Shown piece after piece: positions 25,932 to 35,607 of a stretch of 64,000 bases of DNA. The DNA comes from DASVWZ01 sp963708575 (GTDB lineage: Bacteria; Acidobacteriota; Terriglobia; Terriglobales; Acidobacteriaceae): the NCBI GenBank assembly GCA_963708575.1, contig CAVPTB010000007.1:2170001-2234000 (forward strand). Reading direction: 5' to 3'. Under the pieces are notes generated by a model, which was not told the origin of the DNA, did no database searches, and saw only the letters and a program-made list of their open reading frames with translations. How positions within the stretch are numbered: the stretch's first letter is position 1; each line of letters starts with the position of its first letter. The position numbers and the translations under genes were made by a program.

Positions 25932-28900
25932 CTATTTATGGGTGGCGCCGTTAGCTCGTCCCGTATCTCCTACCGGCACAACGATAGCTTGGATGTTCTG
26001 ATCGGAAACCATCTTCTCGAAAGCCACCAAATCCTCAGAGCGGATCTGGGACCAACGAGCGATAGCATCATCCGATTGTTGCTTCAGCTTCTGAAAGACT
26101 CGGTATTCGGCCTCGGTTGGAGGCGTATCCGAGCCATCTCCGATTGCGATCGCAAGGGCCGCCAGTTTGCTATCCGGACGCTGGGGATAGGACAGCGAGT
26201 CTTCGTTGGCCTTGATCTGCATCTGGGACAGATCGTCGCGAATCGCAAGCAACTTGCCATCCAGTTGATCGGCGGCACTGAAGACCGGCCTCATGGCATC
26301 GCTTTCGGGAATACGCTTCTTGAGGCCACTGACCTGGGAACGGACGTCCTGGATCTGGTTCACGGTGTCGTAAACCCGGCTGAGCTGATCGCGAACCTGG
26401 AGCAGAAGATCGAATTGCTTCTGCAAATCAGCCTGCGAAGTGTTGACTCGCGGGTCGAGCTTCACTTCAAATGGCGCGGTCAGGGTCTTGCCATCAGCCG
26501 TCAACCGAATTTGGTACTTGCCAGGAACGGCCATCGGTCCTTTCGAGCCAGACTTGTATTCCCAGAGATAATAGTCGGGCACGTGGGTTGCGCCTTCGTA
26601 GCGCAGGTCCCAGACGAAGCGATTCATGCCGATTTCAGGCTTGATTTGGGGCTCGGGTTTCTTGTCGTCGGGATCGAGGGGCTCATCCAGTTCGTCGATC
26701 TTGCTGCTGGAGAACGTCCGGACCACGGCGCCCGATCCGTCCAAAATCTCGATTTTGGTTTCCCCTTTGGGCTTGTCTTTCAAGAAGTAGTAAACCACTG
26801 CGCCAACCGGAGGGTTTAGTCCGGTAAGGACCGCCTTCTTTGGGGCTTCGCCACCACCCTGCACCCGCAGTGCAGTTCCTGGTGTATAGAGATGGACGTC
26901 TTCCTTGGCAATGCCGTCGTTGTACTGGCGCAGTGGCGTGATATCGTCGAGGATCCAGAAGGCTCGGCCGTGGGTCGCCACCACCAGGTCATCATTCTTG
27001 ACGATCAAATCGTGAACAGGCGTGGTGGGAAGGTTCAGCTTGAGTGAACGCCAATTCTGTCCATCGTCAAAAGAAACGTACACCCCCGTTTCGGTTCCAG
27101 CATAGAGAAGTCCGCGCCGTTTGGGATCTTCGCGAACCGCGCGAACGAAGGTGTTATCTGGAATGCCGTTGGTCAGCTTCGTCCACGTCTTGCCATAATC
27201 GGACGTTTTGTAGATCCAAGGACGCAGGTCGTCCATCTGGTGGCGGTCGACAGCGACGTAAGCCGTGCCGGCGTCAAACGGAGAAGCATCGATCTGGCTG
27301 ATGCGGCTCCAGTCGGGCAGATCTTTTGGGGTGACGTTAGTCCAGTTCTTGCCGCCGTCACGGGTAATCTGAATGAGTCCATCATCCGTGCCCGCCCAAA
27401 GCTGATCCTTGACCACCGGCGACTCCGCCAGAGCGAAGATGGTGTCGTAATACTCGGTGCCTGAGTCGTCCTTGTCGATGGGGCCGCCAGAGACCTGCTG
27501 CTTTGACTTGTCGTTGCGCGTCAGGTCAGGGCTGATGGCCTCCCAGTGCATGCCTCCGTCCGTAGACTTAAACAAACGCTCGCCGGCATGGTAGAGCACG
27601 TTGGGATCGTGCGGTGAGATCAAGATCGGAGCGGTCCATTGAAAACGATGCTCGAGGATAGCGGCCCCACCGCCATCGCTGATTTCTGGCTGTACGGCGA
27701 CATCCTTGCTTTGGCCGGTGTGCTTGTCGAAGCGGGTGATCACGCCCATATATTCGCCGGCATAGACGATGTTGGGATCGGGAGGATAAGGCGCGATGTA
27801 TCCGGCTTCCCCTCCGCTCACGTCGTACCAATCCGAGCGGTCGATGCTGCCTCCGTCGCTGCGGCTGGCAATGGCTACGGTGCCGCTGTCCTGCTGGGCG
27901 CCATAGACGCGGTAAGGCTGCGCGGTATCGGTAATGACGTGATAGAACTGCGCGGTCGGCTGATTATTTTCACGGGACCACGTCTTGCCACCATCGAGGC
28001 TGACTGTCACGCCGCCGTCGTTTGAAACGATCATGCGTTTGGAATCACGCGGGTCGATCCACATGCCGTGATTGTCGCCATGTGGGACTTTGACTTTATT
28101 GAAGCTGCGCCCGGCATCGGTCGACTTGTAGAAATCTACGTTGGCGATGTAAACCGTGCTCGCTTCCTGCGGATCGGCGATGATGTGCATGTAGTACCAC
28201 GCCCGTTGCCAGAGCGCGCGGTCGTTGTTCACCAACTGCCAGGTTTCAGCCCCGTCGTCGGAACGATAAAGACCGCCGTCGTGCGCCTCGATCAAGGCGT
28301 AAACCGTGTCCGAGTTAGACGAAACTGCGAGGCCGATGCGCCCGTATGGGCCTTTGGGCAGTCCGTGCTCCTGCATCTGTTTCCAGGTAGCCCCTCCGTC
28401 GTTGGAACGATAAAGACCGCTTCCCGGACCGCCGCTCGTCATGTCCCAAGGGCTGCGTCGAGCCTGCCACAAAGAGGCGTAAAGGACGTGCGAATTGTGG
28501 GGATCGAAGGCGACGTCGATGGCGCCGGTATTTTCGTCTTTATAAAGAACTTTGTCCCAAGTTTTTCCGCCGTCCTGGGTTCGGAAAATCCCGCGCTCGG
28601 TGTTCGAGCCAAACGGGTGGCCCAGCGCCGCCACAAAAGCGATATCGGGATTTTTCGGGTCGACAATGACTTTGCCGATGGCTCGCGAATCGTGCAAGCC
28701 AACATTTTTCCAGGTCTTGCCCCCGTCCACCGACTTGTAGACTCCGTCGCCATGCGAGATGTTGCCGCGAATGCAGGCTTCGCCCGTGCCAACGTAAATC
28801 ACATTAGGATCGGAGGCAGCCACTGCTAGGCTTCCAATGGCGGAAACGCCCTCCTTGTCGAAGACGGAGGACCAAGTCATGGCACCGTCCGTCGATTTCC

Positions 28901-29213
28901 AAACGCCACCTCCGGTTGCCCCGAAGTAGTAGGTTGTGGCATCGCCAGGGACGCCGGCGGCTGTAAGCGAGCGACCGCCGCGGAAGGGGCCTATCAGCCG
29001 ATATTCGAGGCCTTTGAACTGTGGATCTTCATCACTTTTATCTTTGTCGGCATCCGCATTGGCAGGCTGCGTAGCGCTCTGTGGTTCGACTGGCTTGTGC
29101 TCTCTCTCGGTCTTGCTTTGTGCGAAGACGACGCCCTGGCTGATGCTAAACAGGCCCAGACACACCACGGTCCAACAGACGGTCCCTTTTACTGAAATCA
29201 TTGGTTTCCTCAT
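25932..29213 (-). CDS. Large secreted BNR/VPS10-like beta-propeller protein
   Basis: About 1,093 residues with a signal peptide (VCWTVVCLGLFSISQGVVFAQ) from a start at 29213; a later ATG at 29201 is equally plausible. At least ten Asp-box motifs of the form SxDxGxTW are visible (STDGAMTW, SVDGGKTW, TQDGGKTW, SNDGGATW, SDDGAETW, SLDGGKTW, TRDGGKNW, TSDYGKTW, SFDDGQNW), which build sialidase/VPS10-type propellers. A C-terminal part (after about residue 830) has immunoglobulin-like strands and a helical segment (LQKQFDLLLQVRDQLSRVYDTVNQIQDVRSQ). This family is common in Acidobacteria; enzyme activity is unproven and the usual sialidase active-site residues were not identified. Confidence 0.85.
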   Translation of the reverse strand: MRKPMISVKGTVCWTVVCLGLFSISQGVVFAQSKTEREHKPVEPQSATQPANADADKDKSDEDPQFKGLEYRLIGPFRGGRSLTAAGVPGDATTYYFGATGGGVWKSTDGAMTWSSVFDKEGVSAIGSLAVAASDPNVIYVGTGEACIRGNISHGDGVYKSVDGGKTWKNVGLHDSRAIGKVIVDPKNPDIAFVAALGHPFGSNTERGIFRTQDGGKTWDKVLYKDENTGAIDVAFDPHNSHVLYASLWQARRSPWDMTSGGPGSGLYRSNDGGATWKQMQEHGLPKGPYGRIGLAVSSNSDTVYALIEAHDGGLYRSDDGAETWQLVNNDRALWQRAWYYMHIIADPQEASTVYIANVDFYKSTDAGRSFNKVKVPHGDNHGMWIDPRDSKRMIVSNDGGVTVSLDGGKTWSRENNQPTAQFYHVITDTAQPYRVYGAQQDSGTVAIASRSDGGSIDRSDWYDVSGGEAGYIAPYPPDPNIVYAGEYMGVITRFDKHTGQSKDVAVQPEISDGGGAAILEHRFQWTAPILISPHDPNVLYHAGERLFKSTDGGMHWEAISPDLTRNDKSKQQVSGGPIDKDDSGTEYYDTIFALAESPVVKDQLWAGTDDGLIQITRDGGKNWTNVTPKDLPDWSRISQIDASPFDAGTAYVAVDRHQMDDLRPWIYKTSDYGKTWTKLTNGIPDNTFVRAVREDPKRRGLLYAGTETGVYVSFDDGQNWRSLKLNLPTTPVHDLIVKNDDLVVATHGRAFWILDDITPLRQYNDGIAKEDVHLYTPGTALRVQGGGEAPKKAVLTGLNPPVGAVVYYFLKDKPKGETKIEILDGSGAVVRTFSSSKIDELDEPLDPDDKKPEPQIKPEIGMNRFVWDLRYEGATHVPDYYLWEYKSGSKGPMAVPGKYQIRLTADGKTLTAPFEVKLDPRVNTSQADLQKQFDLLLQVRDQLSRVYDTVNQIQDVRSQVSGLKKRIPESDAMRPVFSAADQLDGKLLAIRDDLSQMQIKANEDSLSYPQRPDSKLAALAIAIGDGSDTPPTEAEYRVFQKLKQQSDDAIARWSQIRSEDLVAFEKMVSDQNIQAIVVPVGDTGRANGATHK

Positions 29214-29317
29214 CCCGGAATTATCCCTATGGTAATGCCCAACCGACTTCGGGGGAAGAGGAGTCCCATGGCTGAAAGGGTGACCCGTGACCGCCGGACA
29301 CACCTGGCGCTCCCGGT

Positions 29318-30202
29318 CTATGAACTCTTCTTCTCCAATAATTTTCTAGCGGCTTGCAATTCCTTCTGCTTATCCGGCGCAACTTCCGGATATTCCAAAT
29401 CGAGTTCGTCAAGAGTATCGACGATAGCCGCCGACACCGCGACGCGCGTGAACCACTTATTGTCTGCAGGTATGACGTACCAGGGCGCATGTTTGGTAGC
29501 GGTGTGGGCGATCATCTCTTCGTAGGCCTTCATGTAGTCGTCCCAGTATTCGCGTTCATGAACGTCGGCGGCGGAAAATTTCCAGTTCTTCCCGGGCTCG
29601 TCAAGGCGGGCAAGAAATCGTTTCTTCTGTTCTTTCTTGGATAAGTTCAGGAAGAACTTGCGCACGACGATACCGTTTCGCCACAGATAACGCTCGTAGG
29701 CATTAATATCTTCGAAGCGCTGTTTCCAGATATCTTTGCCAACCCGAGAGAGCGGCATCTTTTCTGCCTTGAGCACTTCGGGATGCACGCGAACGATAAG
29801 CACTTCTTCGTAGTAGGACCGATTGAAAATGCCGATCTCGCCGCGCTCCGGGACGCGCATCATGGTACGCCACAAGTAGTCATGATCGAGTTCTTCGGCT
29901 GACGGACTCTTGAAAGAGTGGACCTGGCAGCCCTGGGGATTTACGCCCGACATCACGTGCTTGATTGCGCCGTCTTTGCCGGCCGCGTCCATGGCCTGAA
30001 AAATCAGAAGAACGCCCCAACGGTCCTGAGCGTAGAGCTTGTCTTGAAGCTCGGTCATGGAGGCAATTCCCTTTTGCAGCATCTCCTCGGCGTGCTCCTT
30101 GGAATGGATGTCACCGGTATCGTTGGGATCGAAATCTTTGAGGCGAAACTTCTTGTCATCAGCGATGCGGTACGGCTTCGACAGCTTCTTGGCCCAGCTC
30201 AT
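29318..30202 (-). CDS. ppk2: Polyphosphate:nucleotide phosphotransferase, PPK2 family
   Basis: The 294-residue protein moves phosphate between polyphosphate and nucleotides. It has the PPK2 Walker A motif FQAMDAAGKDG at 69-78, GVNPQGCQVHSFKSPS, the Walker B/lid region IGIFNRSYYEEVLIVRVHPE, and DDYMKAYEEMIAHTAT towards the C-terminus. Start 30202 (MSWAKKLSKPYRIADDKKF) fits the family better than the upstream in-frame start at 30220. The gene stands alone; the preferred direction and nucleotide cannot be read from sequence. Confidence 0.92.
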   Translation of the reverse strand: MSWAKKLSKPYRIADDKKFRLKDFDPNDTGDIHSKEHAEEMLQKGIASMTELQDKLYAQDRWGVLLIFQAMDAAGKDGAIKHVMSGVNPQGCQVHSFKSPSAEELDHDYLWRTMMRVPERGEIGIFNRSYYEEVLIVRVHPEVLKAEKMPLSRVGKDIWKQRFEDINAYERYLWRNGIVVRKFFLNLSKKEQKKRFLARLDEPGKNWKFSAADVHEREYWDDYMKAYEEMIAHTATKHAPWYVIPADNKWFTRVAVSAAIVDTLDELDLEYPEVAPDKQKELQAARKLLEKKSS

Positions 30203-30273
30203 GAACACACTCCTGAACAATGAAGTTTATACCTTGGGATGCGTTCGGTGGGTTGAATCGAAGGAGGGACGCC

Positions 30274-32493
30274 TTATTCGGCTACTGCGGATGAGATGGC
30301 GGGAGGGATCAGAAACGCAGAGGCATCGACTGCCACAGACCGTCCAATCGACAGAGATTCGGCAGCAGCGAAAGTCGCGAGTGTCACCTCAATAATTTCG
30401 GCAAACGGAATCGGAGTAGCACCGCCATCGCGAATGCTACTGAAGAAGGCCTGTAACTCAGCGGCATGACCTTTGTCCTGACGAAAGCGCGAACGCACGA
30501 TCCGCTTGCGCCCGAGGCGAACCATATCGAGCCGGCGAAAATCTTCCAGAACGGCCACGGAGCCGCCTCCGAAGACTTCCAACCGCTCTTTCGAATAAGC
30601 GCGATCGCCGTTTGCCATGTAGGTGATTGTGCCTTGCGAACCGTTTGAAAAACGGAGCGAGACGACCACGTTATCCGCGGAGTACCGACCGAGGTTAGTT
30701 AGGCCCTCCGTTCGAACTTCAATCGGTGCTTCTCCTGCTAGAAACGTCAGAAAGTCGATAAAGTGGCAAACCTCGCCCAGAATGCGTCCGCCACCTTGCT
30801 CCGGATCGTTAACCCAATGGTCGTGCTCAATGAATCCGGCGTTCACCCGGTAGTGCATGGCAAGTGGCTCGTGAACTTCAGCGAGAAAATGTTTCATCCG
30901 GATGGCCAAAGGCGCGAACCGGCGGTTGAATCCGACCATCAAAACCCGCGGCTTAGCCAGAGATTTTCGGACTGAAATGATGTCGTACAGCTCCCTTTCA
31001 CTAAGGCAAAGAGGCTTTTCGCAGAAGACGTGCTTCCCTGCCAACAGCGATTTGATGACTTGCTGGGCATGAAGATGATGCCGGGTGGCGATGATTACCG
31101 CGTCAATCTCCGGCTCCCTCAGAATCTCATCTTCGTTGGTAGCGCAATAGCGGAAGCCAAATTTATCGGCGGCGTGACGAGCGTGAGAACCGGTGGCGGC
31201 GGAGATTCCCACCAGATCGATTTTTTCTAACCGTTTAAGCGCTGGAAGTAACGAACTCGTGGCGAATGATCCTGCTCCCAAAACTCCAATCCTGAGCGAA
31301 TTGCGCGTTGAAGACGCAGGGAGAGCTTTCTTCTCGACCAAGCGAAGCTGGAGCTGCGGCTGAGACTGTTCCGAGTAACTGAACAGAACTCCCAGGAATG
31401 AAGACGAGATCTTTCCTTCGATCAGTTCGTATGCGGACTGCGCACGTTCGACAGGAAATCGATGGGTGATCAGCGACTTCAGGTCAAGCTTCCCCTCTGA
31501 CAAGATCTGGAGAAACGCTTCCATATTGCGGGTTTCGGTCCAACGAACGTACCCGATGGGATAATCGCGTCCTTTTTGTTCGTAAGCGGTGTCGTAACGG
31601 CCGGGCCCGTAGGAGCGCGAGACACGGAAATTGAGTTCCTTTTCGTAAAAGGCTTTGCGCTTAAGGTCCATGCCAACTGTGCCAACCGCGGCCACGACAG
31701 CGCGGTCCCGCGCGACGCTCGCGGCTAGGTTAACAGGGTCGCTGCTCGGAGTTTCAGCCATAATTAACACGGCATCCGCTCCGTTCCCTGATGACTGCAA
31801 GCGGCAGAGACTGCCGAACTCGGAGGCCGAACTGCTGACTGCGTCTGCACCAAGCTGCAAGGCAAGCTGTGCGCGCTGTGGATCGATGTCCATTCCAAGC
31901 ACGCGACATCCCGCCGCCTTGAGCAACTGAACCGTAAGTTGGCCTACCAGACCCAGTCCAATGACGGCCACCAGGTCGCCTAGCTTCACTTCGGCGGTAC
32001 GGATTCCGTGAAGGGCAACTGCCCCCAGAGTGGTGAATGCGGCTTCCTCGAAGCTCACGGAGTCTGATCGAATAGGCGCGACAAGTAGGCGCGGAACGCT
32101 CGCGAACTCCGCATGCACAGCGTAAGTTGCGCCCGCGCAGGCGACACGATCCCCAATCGCGATGTCATGCACGCCCTCGCCCACCCCGATGACTGTACCC
32201 GCACTGCTGTAGCCCAAGGCGGTCGGCTGATCGAGACGAGTGTGAACTGCGCTAACGGCCGAGGCCAGGCCGTCGCGGCGAATTTTTGCGACTACTTCGC
32301 GAACCAGATCAGGTCGAGCTTTCGCCTTCTGTACAAGATTCTTGCGAGAGAACTCTGCCGACGCACGCTCGGTGCCGGCGGAGATCAGCGACGCTGCAAT
32401 CCGAACCAACACACATCCCGGTAACAACTGCGGAGATGGGACTTCGACTACCTCGATGTCACCGTTGATCGCACTCTGCAAAACCTGTTTCAT
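30274..32493 (-). CDS. Two-domain oxidoreductase (medium-chain dehydrogenase fused to Gfo/Idh/MocA domain)
   Basis: The 739-residue protein joins a zinc-type medium-chain dehydrogenase module (about 1-365: GYSSAGTVIGVGEGV, VIGLGLVGQLTVQLLKAAGCRVLGMD) to a Gfo/Idh/MocA module (about 398-720: RIGVLGAGSFATSSLLPAL, CEKPLCLSERE, GGGRILGEVCHFIDFLTFL). This fusion is known mainly from exopolysaccharide loci, where it is thought to alter nucleotide or lipid-linked sugars. The gene starts inside the end of the upstream glycosyltransferase gene (ATGA), so it is the last member of a three-gene coupled unit. Confidence 0.9.
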   Translation of the reverse strand: MKQVLQSAINGDIEVVEVPSPQLLPGCVLVRIAASLISAGTERASAEFSRKNLVQKAKARPDLVREVVAKIRRDGLASAVSAVHTRLDQPTALGYSSAGTVIGVGEGVHDIAIGDRVACAGATYAVHAEFASVPRLLVAPIRSDSVSFEEAAFTTLGAVALHGIRTAEVKLGDLVAVIGLGLVGQLTVQLLKAAGCRVLGMDIDPQRAQLALQLGADAVSSSASEFGSLCRLQSSGNGADAVLIMAETPSSDPVNLAASVARDRAVVAAVGTVGMDLKRKAFYEKELNFRVSRSYGPGRYDTAYEQKGRDYPIGYVRWTETRNMEAFLQILSEGKLDLKSLITHRFPVERAQSAYELIEGKISSSFLGVLFSYSEQSQPQLQLRLVEKKALPASSTRNSLRIGVLGAGSFATSSLLPALKRLEKIDLVGISAATGSHARHAADKFGFRYCATNEDEILREPEIDAVIIATRHHLHAQQVIKSLLAGKHVFCEKPLCLSERELYDIISVRKSLAKPRVLMVGFNRRFAPLAIRMKHFLAEVHEPLAMHYRVNAGFIEHDHWVNDPEQGGGRILGEVCHFIDFLTFLAGEAPIEVRTEGLTNLGRYSADNVVVSLRFSNGSQGTITYMANGDRAYSKERLEVFGGGSVAVLEDFRRLDMVRLGRKRIVRSRFRQDKGHAAELQAFFSSIRDGGATPIPFAEIIEVTLATFAAAESLSIGRSVAVDASAFLIPPAISSAVAE

Positions 32494-33431
32494 GATTCCT
32501 TGCGCAGGTCGCCACTCATCCGAAGGGACTCTTTCCGCTTCAGGCTGAGTTCGTAAATTTTCGATTTAATGTGAAAGAACTGCACGCTTTGCATTCCACA
32601 ATAGATCAAGCCAGGAACACCATCCAACAATCCCAGCCGGAAAATGTATTTGTAGAGAAAGAACAGAATGGGGAATCCGGGGATCTCCATGAACCTACGT
32701 CTCAGCCATCGCCGCCGCTGGGCTTGGCTGCCCCAAAAATCCGGCCTGATTTCGGCTCCGGTGGCACTCGGATCGAGCCAGACACGGGCCTCCCAATTGG
32801 AATACGCATTGTGCTTCTGAATGAAGTGCTCAAGCGATTCGACATTGCGATGAACCAGCGGGTTCTTGAGGCGTGCAGTCGGCCCATCACAAATCACATG
32901 CTCGTGAACTTCCATGTCCGCCATGGAAGTATCCTGATCTCTCAAACGGCATTCGAAACGAGCACGCCCGCGACGAAACAACGACAACTTCAAGAAACTG
33001 GCGTCGCTGTGGCGAAGCTGGCGACCGAGGAAGTGCATTTGCAACGCGATGTAGTAGCCGACGCAATCCGGATTAGAAATCGCAGTTCGAATTTCGTTTT
33101 CCAGCTCTGAAGTCATGACTTCGTCCGCATCCAGCAGCAGAATCCAATCATGCTCCAGAGTCAGTGTGTCCATTGCCCATTGACGTTTCTTGGGCCATCC
33201 ACCCTGGTAGCGGAACTGCGTGATTTCAGCGTCATAAGAGTGAGCGATCGCGCAGCTGCCGTCCGAGCTGCCGGAGTCGATCACGTGGATCTCTCCGAAG
33301 TTGCGCAACGCCTCAAGACACCTTGGCAGATTGTGCGCCTCGTTCCTGACCGGAATGATGACGCTAACCGGCAGCAGTGCGGGATCTCTTAGGGAGGTTG
33401 GTTGCGGCAGCGATACTGAGGCAGCTGTCAT
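32490..33431 (-). CDS. Glycosyltransferase family 2
   Basis: From the ATG at 33431 the product is 313 residues. It has the GT-A start PVSVIIPVRNEAHNLPRCLEAL, IDSGSSDGS, and the metal-binding motif LLLDADEV, followed by GWPKKRQWAMDT that resembles WaaE/KdtX-type beta-1,4-glucosyltransferases. A hydrophobic C-terminal segment (GFPILFFLYKYIFRLGLLDGVPGLIYCGMQ) may bind the membrane. Both ends overlap neighbours by 4 nt (ATGA), indicating translational coupling with the methyltransferase before and the two-domain oxidoreductase after. Donor and acceptor sugars are unknown. Confidence 0.88.
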   Translation of the reverse strand: MTAASVSLPQPTSLRDPALLPVSVIIPVRNEAHNLPRCLEALRNFGEIHVIDSGSSDGSCAIAHSYDAEITQFRYQGGWPKKRQWAMDTLTLEHDWILLLDADEVMTSELENEIRTAISNPDCVGYYIALQMHFLGRQLRHSDASFLKLSLFRRGRARFECRLRDQDTSMADMEVHEHVICDGPTARLKNPLVHRNVESLEHFIQKHNAYSNWEARVWLDPSATGAEIRPDFWGSQAQRRRWLRRRFMEIPGFPILFFLYKYIFRLGLLDGVPGLIYCGMQSVQFFHIKSKIYELSLKRKESLRMSGDLRKES

Positions 33432-34201
33432 TGGGATGGCCGGAGCGTGGCTGAAAACATGAGGAGCGATCCCACGAAATGACGGCGTTGCAGCCAAACC
33501 GGAATCGGGCTGCCAAATGGAATGATCTTTCCCGTCTTAAAGCCGAACTCTGAAAGCACGTTGCGGAAAGCGGAAGGAGTGAATTGATGGCGGGAGTATT
33601 CCAGAAACGGCAACCATTTGCGGCCGAGTGCCCTTCCCATGCTGTGGGTCCCGACTTGCGCGCGACGAATCACCGAGCTGCCATTGGGAACTGAAACTAG
33701 CAGGATGCCACCGGGCCTTAGAACACGAGAAAACTCCGCGAGACAGGCGCGAACGTCCGGCACATATTCGAGGACGCTGGAGCAAAGAATTCCATCAAAT
33801 GACCGGTCAGGCGCGGGAAGTCTAGCAATAGAAGAGACAGCGTCGAATCGAAGCAGATCGCGCCGCGAATGCTCTGCGGCCAAGGTACGAGCGGTGTCGA
33901 GCATCTCCATAGACGCATCGACTCCGAGAACAGTGCATCCATGTTGCGCCAAAGATCGAGAGAGGGTTCCAGTTCCGCATCCTGCATCAAGCCAGCGCTG
34001 ATTGGATAAATCGAGGCCCGAAACACAGTCCTCGAGGACACTCAGCCTCGACTGAAAGGCGAATCGCCGATAACGAAGTTCCCATTCCCCAGCTAAGTGA
34101 CCGTGGTAGGCAATCGCCTGTTGAAGATGCTCATCAGCGCTTCGCGGCATGGAGGTGTGGGTTGAGATTGGGGGTATGGTAGCACGCAAGTGGTCCGGCA
34201 T
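33428..34201 (-). CDS. Class I SAM-dependent methyltransferase
   Basis: The product is up to 257 residues; an internal ATG at 34150 (MPRSADEHLQ) may be the true start because the first 17 residues look unstructured and neither has a good ribosome-binding site. SAM-binding motif WLDAGCGTGTLSRSLAQHGC, then VLGVDASMEML, DGILCSSVLEYVPD and LRPGGILLVSVPN identify an UbiE/Methyltransf_11-type enzyme. It starts the coupled unit methyltransferase-GT2-oxidoreductase in the polysaccharide locus, so the substrate is probably a sugar or lipid-linked intermediate. Confidence 0.85.
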   Translation of the reverse strand: MPDHLRATIPPISTHTSMPRSADEHLQQAIAYHGHLAGEWELRYRRFAFQSRLSVLEDCVSGLDLSNQRWLDAGCGTGTLSRSLAQHGCTVLGVDASMEMLDTARTLAAEHSRRDLLRFDAVSSIARLPAPDRSFDGILCSSVLEYVPDVRACLAEFSRVLRPGGILLVSVPNGSSVIRRAQVGTHSMGRALGRKWLPFLEYSRHQFTPSAFRNVLSEFGFKTGKIIPFGSPIPVWLQRRHFVGSLLMFSATLRPSQ

Positions 34202-34310
34202 TCGGCGGCGGCACCAACCTTGTTAACCCGGTCGAGTTTCTCACGGATAATAACTCCGCTGACTCGGACTGGGTGCTGACTTCACCGAATGGTGCGCACA
34301 AAACTGAGGT

Positions 34311-35504
34311 TCACAGGCTGCCGTCAACTTGGATAAGCTGAGGACGCAACGAATAGGAAGTAAGGAGGCGTTGGTACATTTCGAGGGTATGACTAATCAC
34401 GGCTTCCTGCGAAAAGTCACTCTCTACTATTTTGCGGCTCTGGACTCCCATTTTCTGGCGAGTCGAAGGCTCAGACAACAAGTCTTCAATCGCGTCAGCT
34501 AGGGCAAGGGGATTTCGTGGCGGCGTCAAGAGTCCATTGATTCCCCGACGAACAACATCACGGCAGCCCGGAACGTCGGTGGTTACGATGGCGCGACCAC
34601 TAGCGGCTGCTTCGAGAAGGGCTTTTGGCACGCCCTCTCCACCGTGTGAAGGCAACACGACCAGAGTGGCCTGCTCGAAAACCTTGGGCATATCTTCCTG
34701 ATGTCCCCACCACTCCACCGCTCCAGCACCCTGCCATTCGACGAGTTGCCAGCGAGGAACACAGGACGGATTGCTAACGTCGGTATCACCGGCCAGGACG
34801 AATCGGGCTTTTACTCCTCTTTTTCTAAGCAAATCGGCGGCTTCGACGAATTCCTTAATTCCCTTAATCCAGAGCATTCGGGAACCAAGGAGAACAATAG
34901 GTACGCCTTCCGGCTCCCCTGTCGGCACAAACCGATTGATATCTACGCCCGATCCTCGAATCACGGTTACCTTATCTTCCGGTATGTGCAGACCTTGAAC
35001 CATCAGATGACGGTCTTCTTGGTTCTGCAAAAGCACGTGATAGTTAGGGCGATTCAGGAGATATTTGAAAACAAGGAATATGGCAGAGCGCAGAGAACGA
35101 GCCTTAAAGGTGGAGGAGGCGCCCAGATATCCCAACCCAGCGAAGGCGTTAACGACGCGCAAATTCTTTTGACCCAGGGCTGCAATCGATCCGTACAGAA
35201 TGGGTTTAAGCCCCACGTGATGAGCGATATCTGGATTCTCCGATTGATAGATCTGACGGATTTGATAAAGGGCGCGAAATTCGTTGAAAGGCGAGTAGCT
35301 CTCACGAACGAGTTTCAGTGGAATAAGGCGAAAACCTTCATCACGTATCTTCTGACCGAAGTTGACGACTCTGGTCGCCACGGCGACATCGTATCCACTG
35401 CGCAAAGCGGCGCGGGCGATAGGAAGACGATGGGACCAGAAATACCAATCCTCCGCAACCAGGAAAAGCAATTTCGGGCCCGACCGAGATGGGCTTGGAC
35501 TCAT
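34311..35504 (-). CDS. Glycosyltransferase family 4
   Basis: The 397-residue GT-B protein begins KLLFLVAEDWYFWSHRLPIARAALRSGYDV and has AHHVGLKPILYGSIAA, LLGSRMLWIKGIKEFVEAA, and the donor-binding motif LPSHGGEGVPKALLEAAASGRAIVTTD. The overall pattern is that of PglA-like transferases that add GalNAc or similar sugars to a lipid-linked acceptor. It is part of the polysaccharide locus, upstream on the same strand of the methyltransferase unit. Confidence 0.88.
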   Translation of the reverse strand: MSPSPSRSGPKLLFLVAEDWYFWSHRLPIARAALRSGYDVAVATRVVNFGQKIRDEGFRLIPLKLVRESYSPFNEFRALYQIRQIYQSENPDIAHHVGLKPILYGSIAALGQKNLRVVNAFAGLGYLGASSTFKARSLRSAIFLVFKYLLNRPNYHVLLQNQEDRHLMVQGLHIPEDKVTVIRGSGVDINRFVPTGEPEGVPIVLLGSRMLWIKGIKEFVEAADLLRKRGVKARFVLAGDTDVSNPSCVPRWQLVEWQGAGAVEWWGHQEDMPKVFEQATLVVLPSHGGEGVPKALLEAAASGRAIVTTDVPGCRDVVRRGINGLLTPPRNPLALADAIEDLLSEPSTRQKMGVQSRKIVESDFSQEAVISHTLEMYQRLLTSYSLRPQLIQVDGSL

Positions 35505-35607
35505 ACTGTTTTAGGGATGCTCTGAATTACTGTCAATGATAGCAAACGGAGAGGTAGATTTATAACTTTAATCGGACGGAGACGATGATCGCATCCAGCC
35601 AGAAACT

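Noticed and set aside
25938..26819. 293-codon plus-strand open frame
   Set aside because: Antisense to the BNR-propeller gene; repetitive shadow of its codon usage.
28068..28829. 253-codon plus-strand open frame
   Set aside because: Also antisense to the BNR-propeller gene. Its repeated VVGTIKTA pieces mirror the Asp-box repeats on the other strand.
34701..35525. 274-codon plus-strand open frame
   Set aside because: Antisense to a well-supported GT4 gene.
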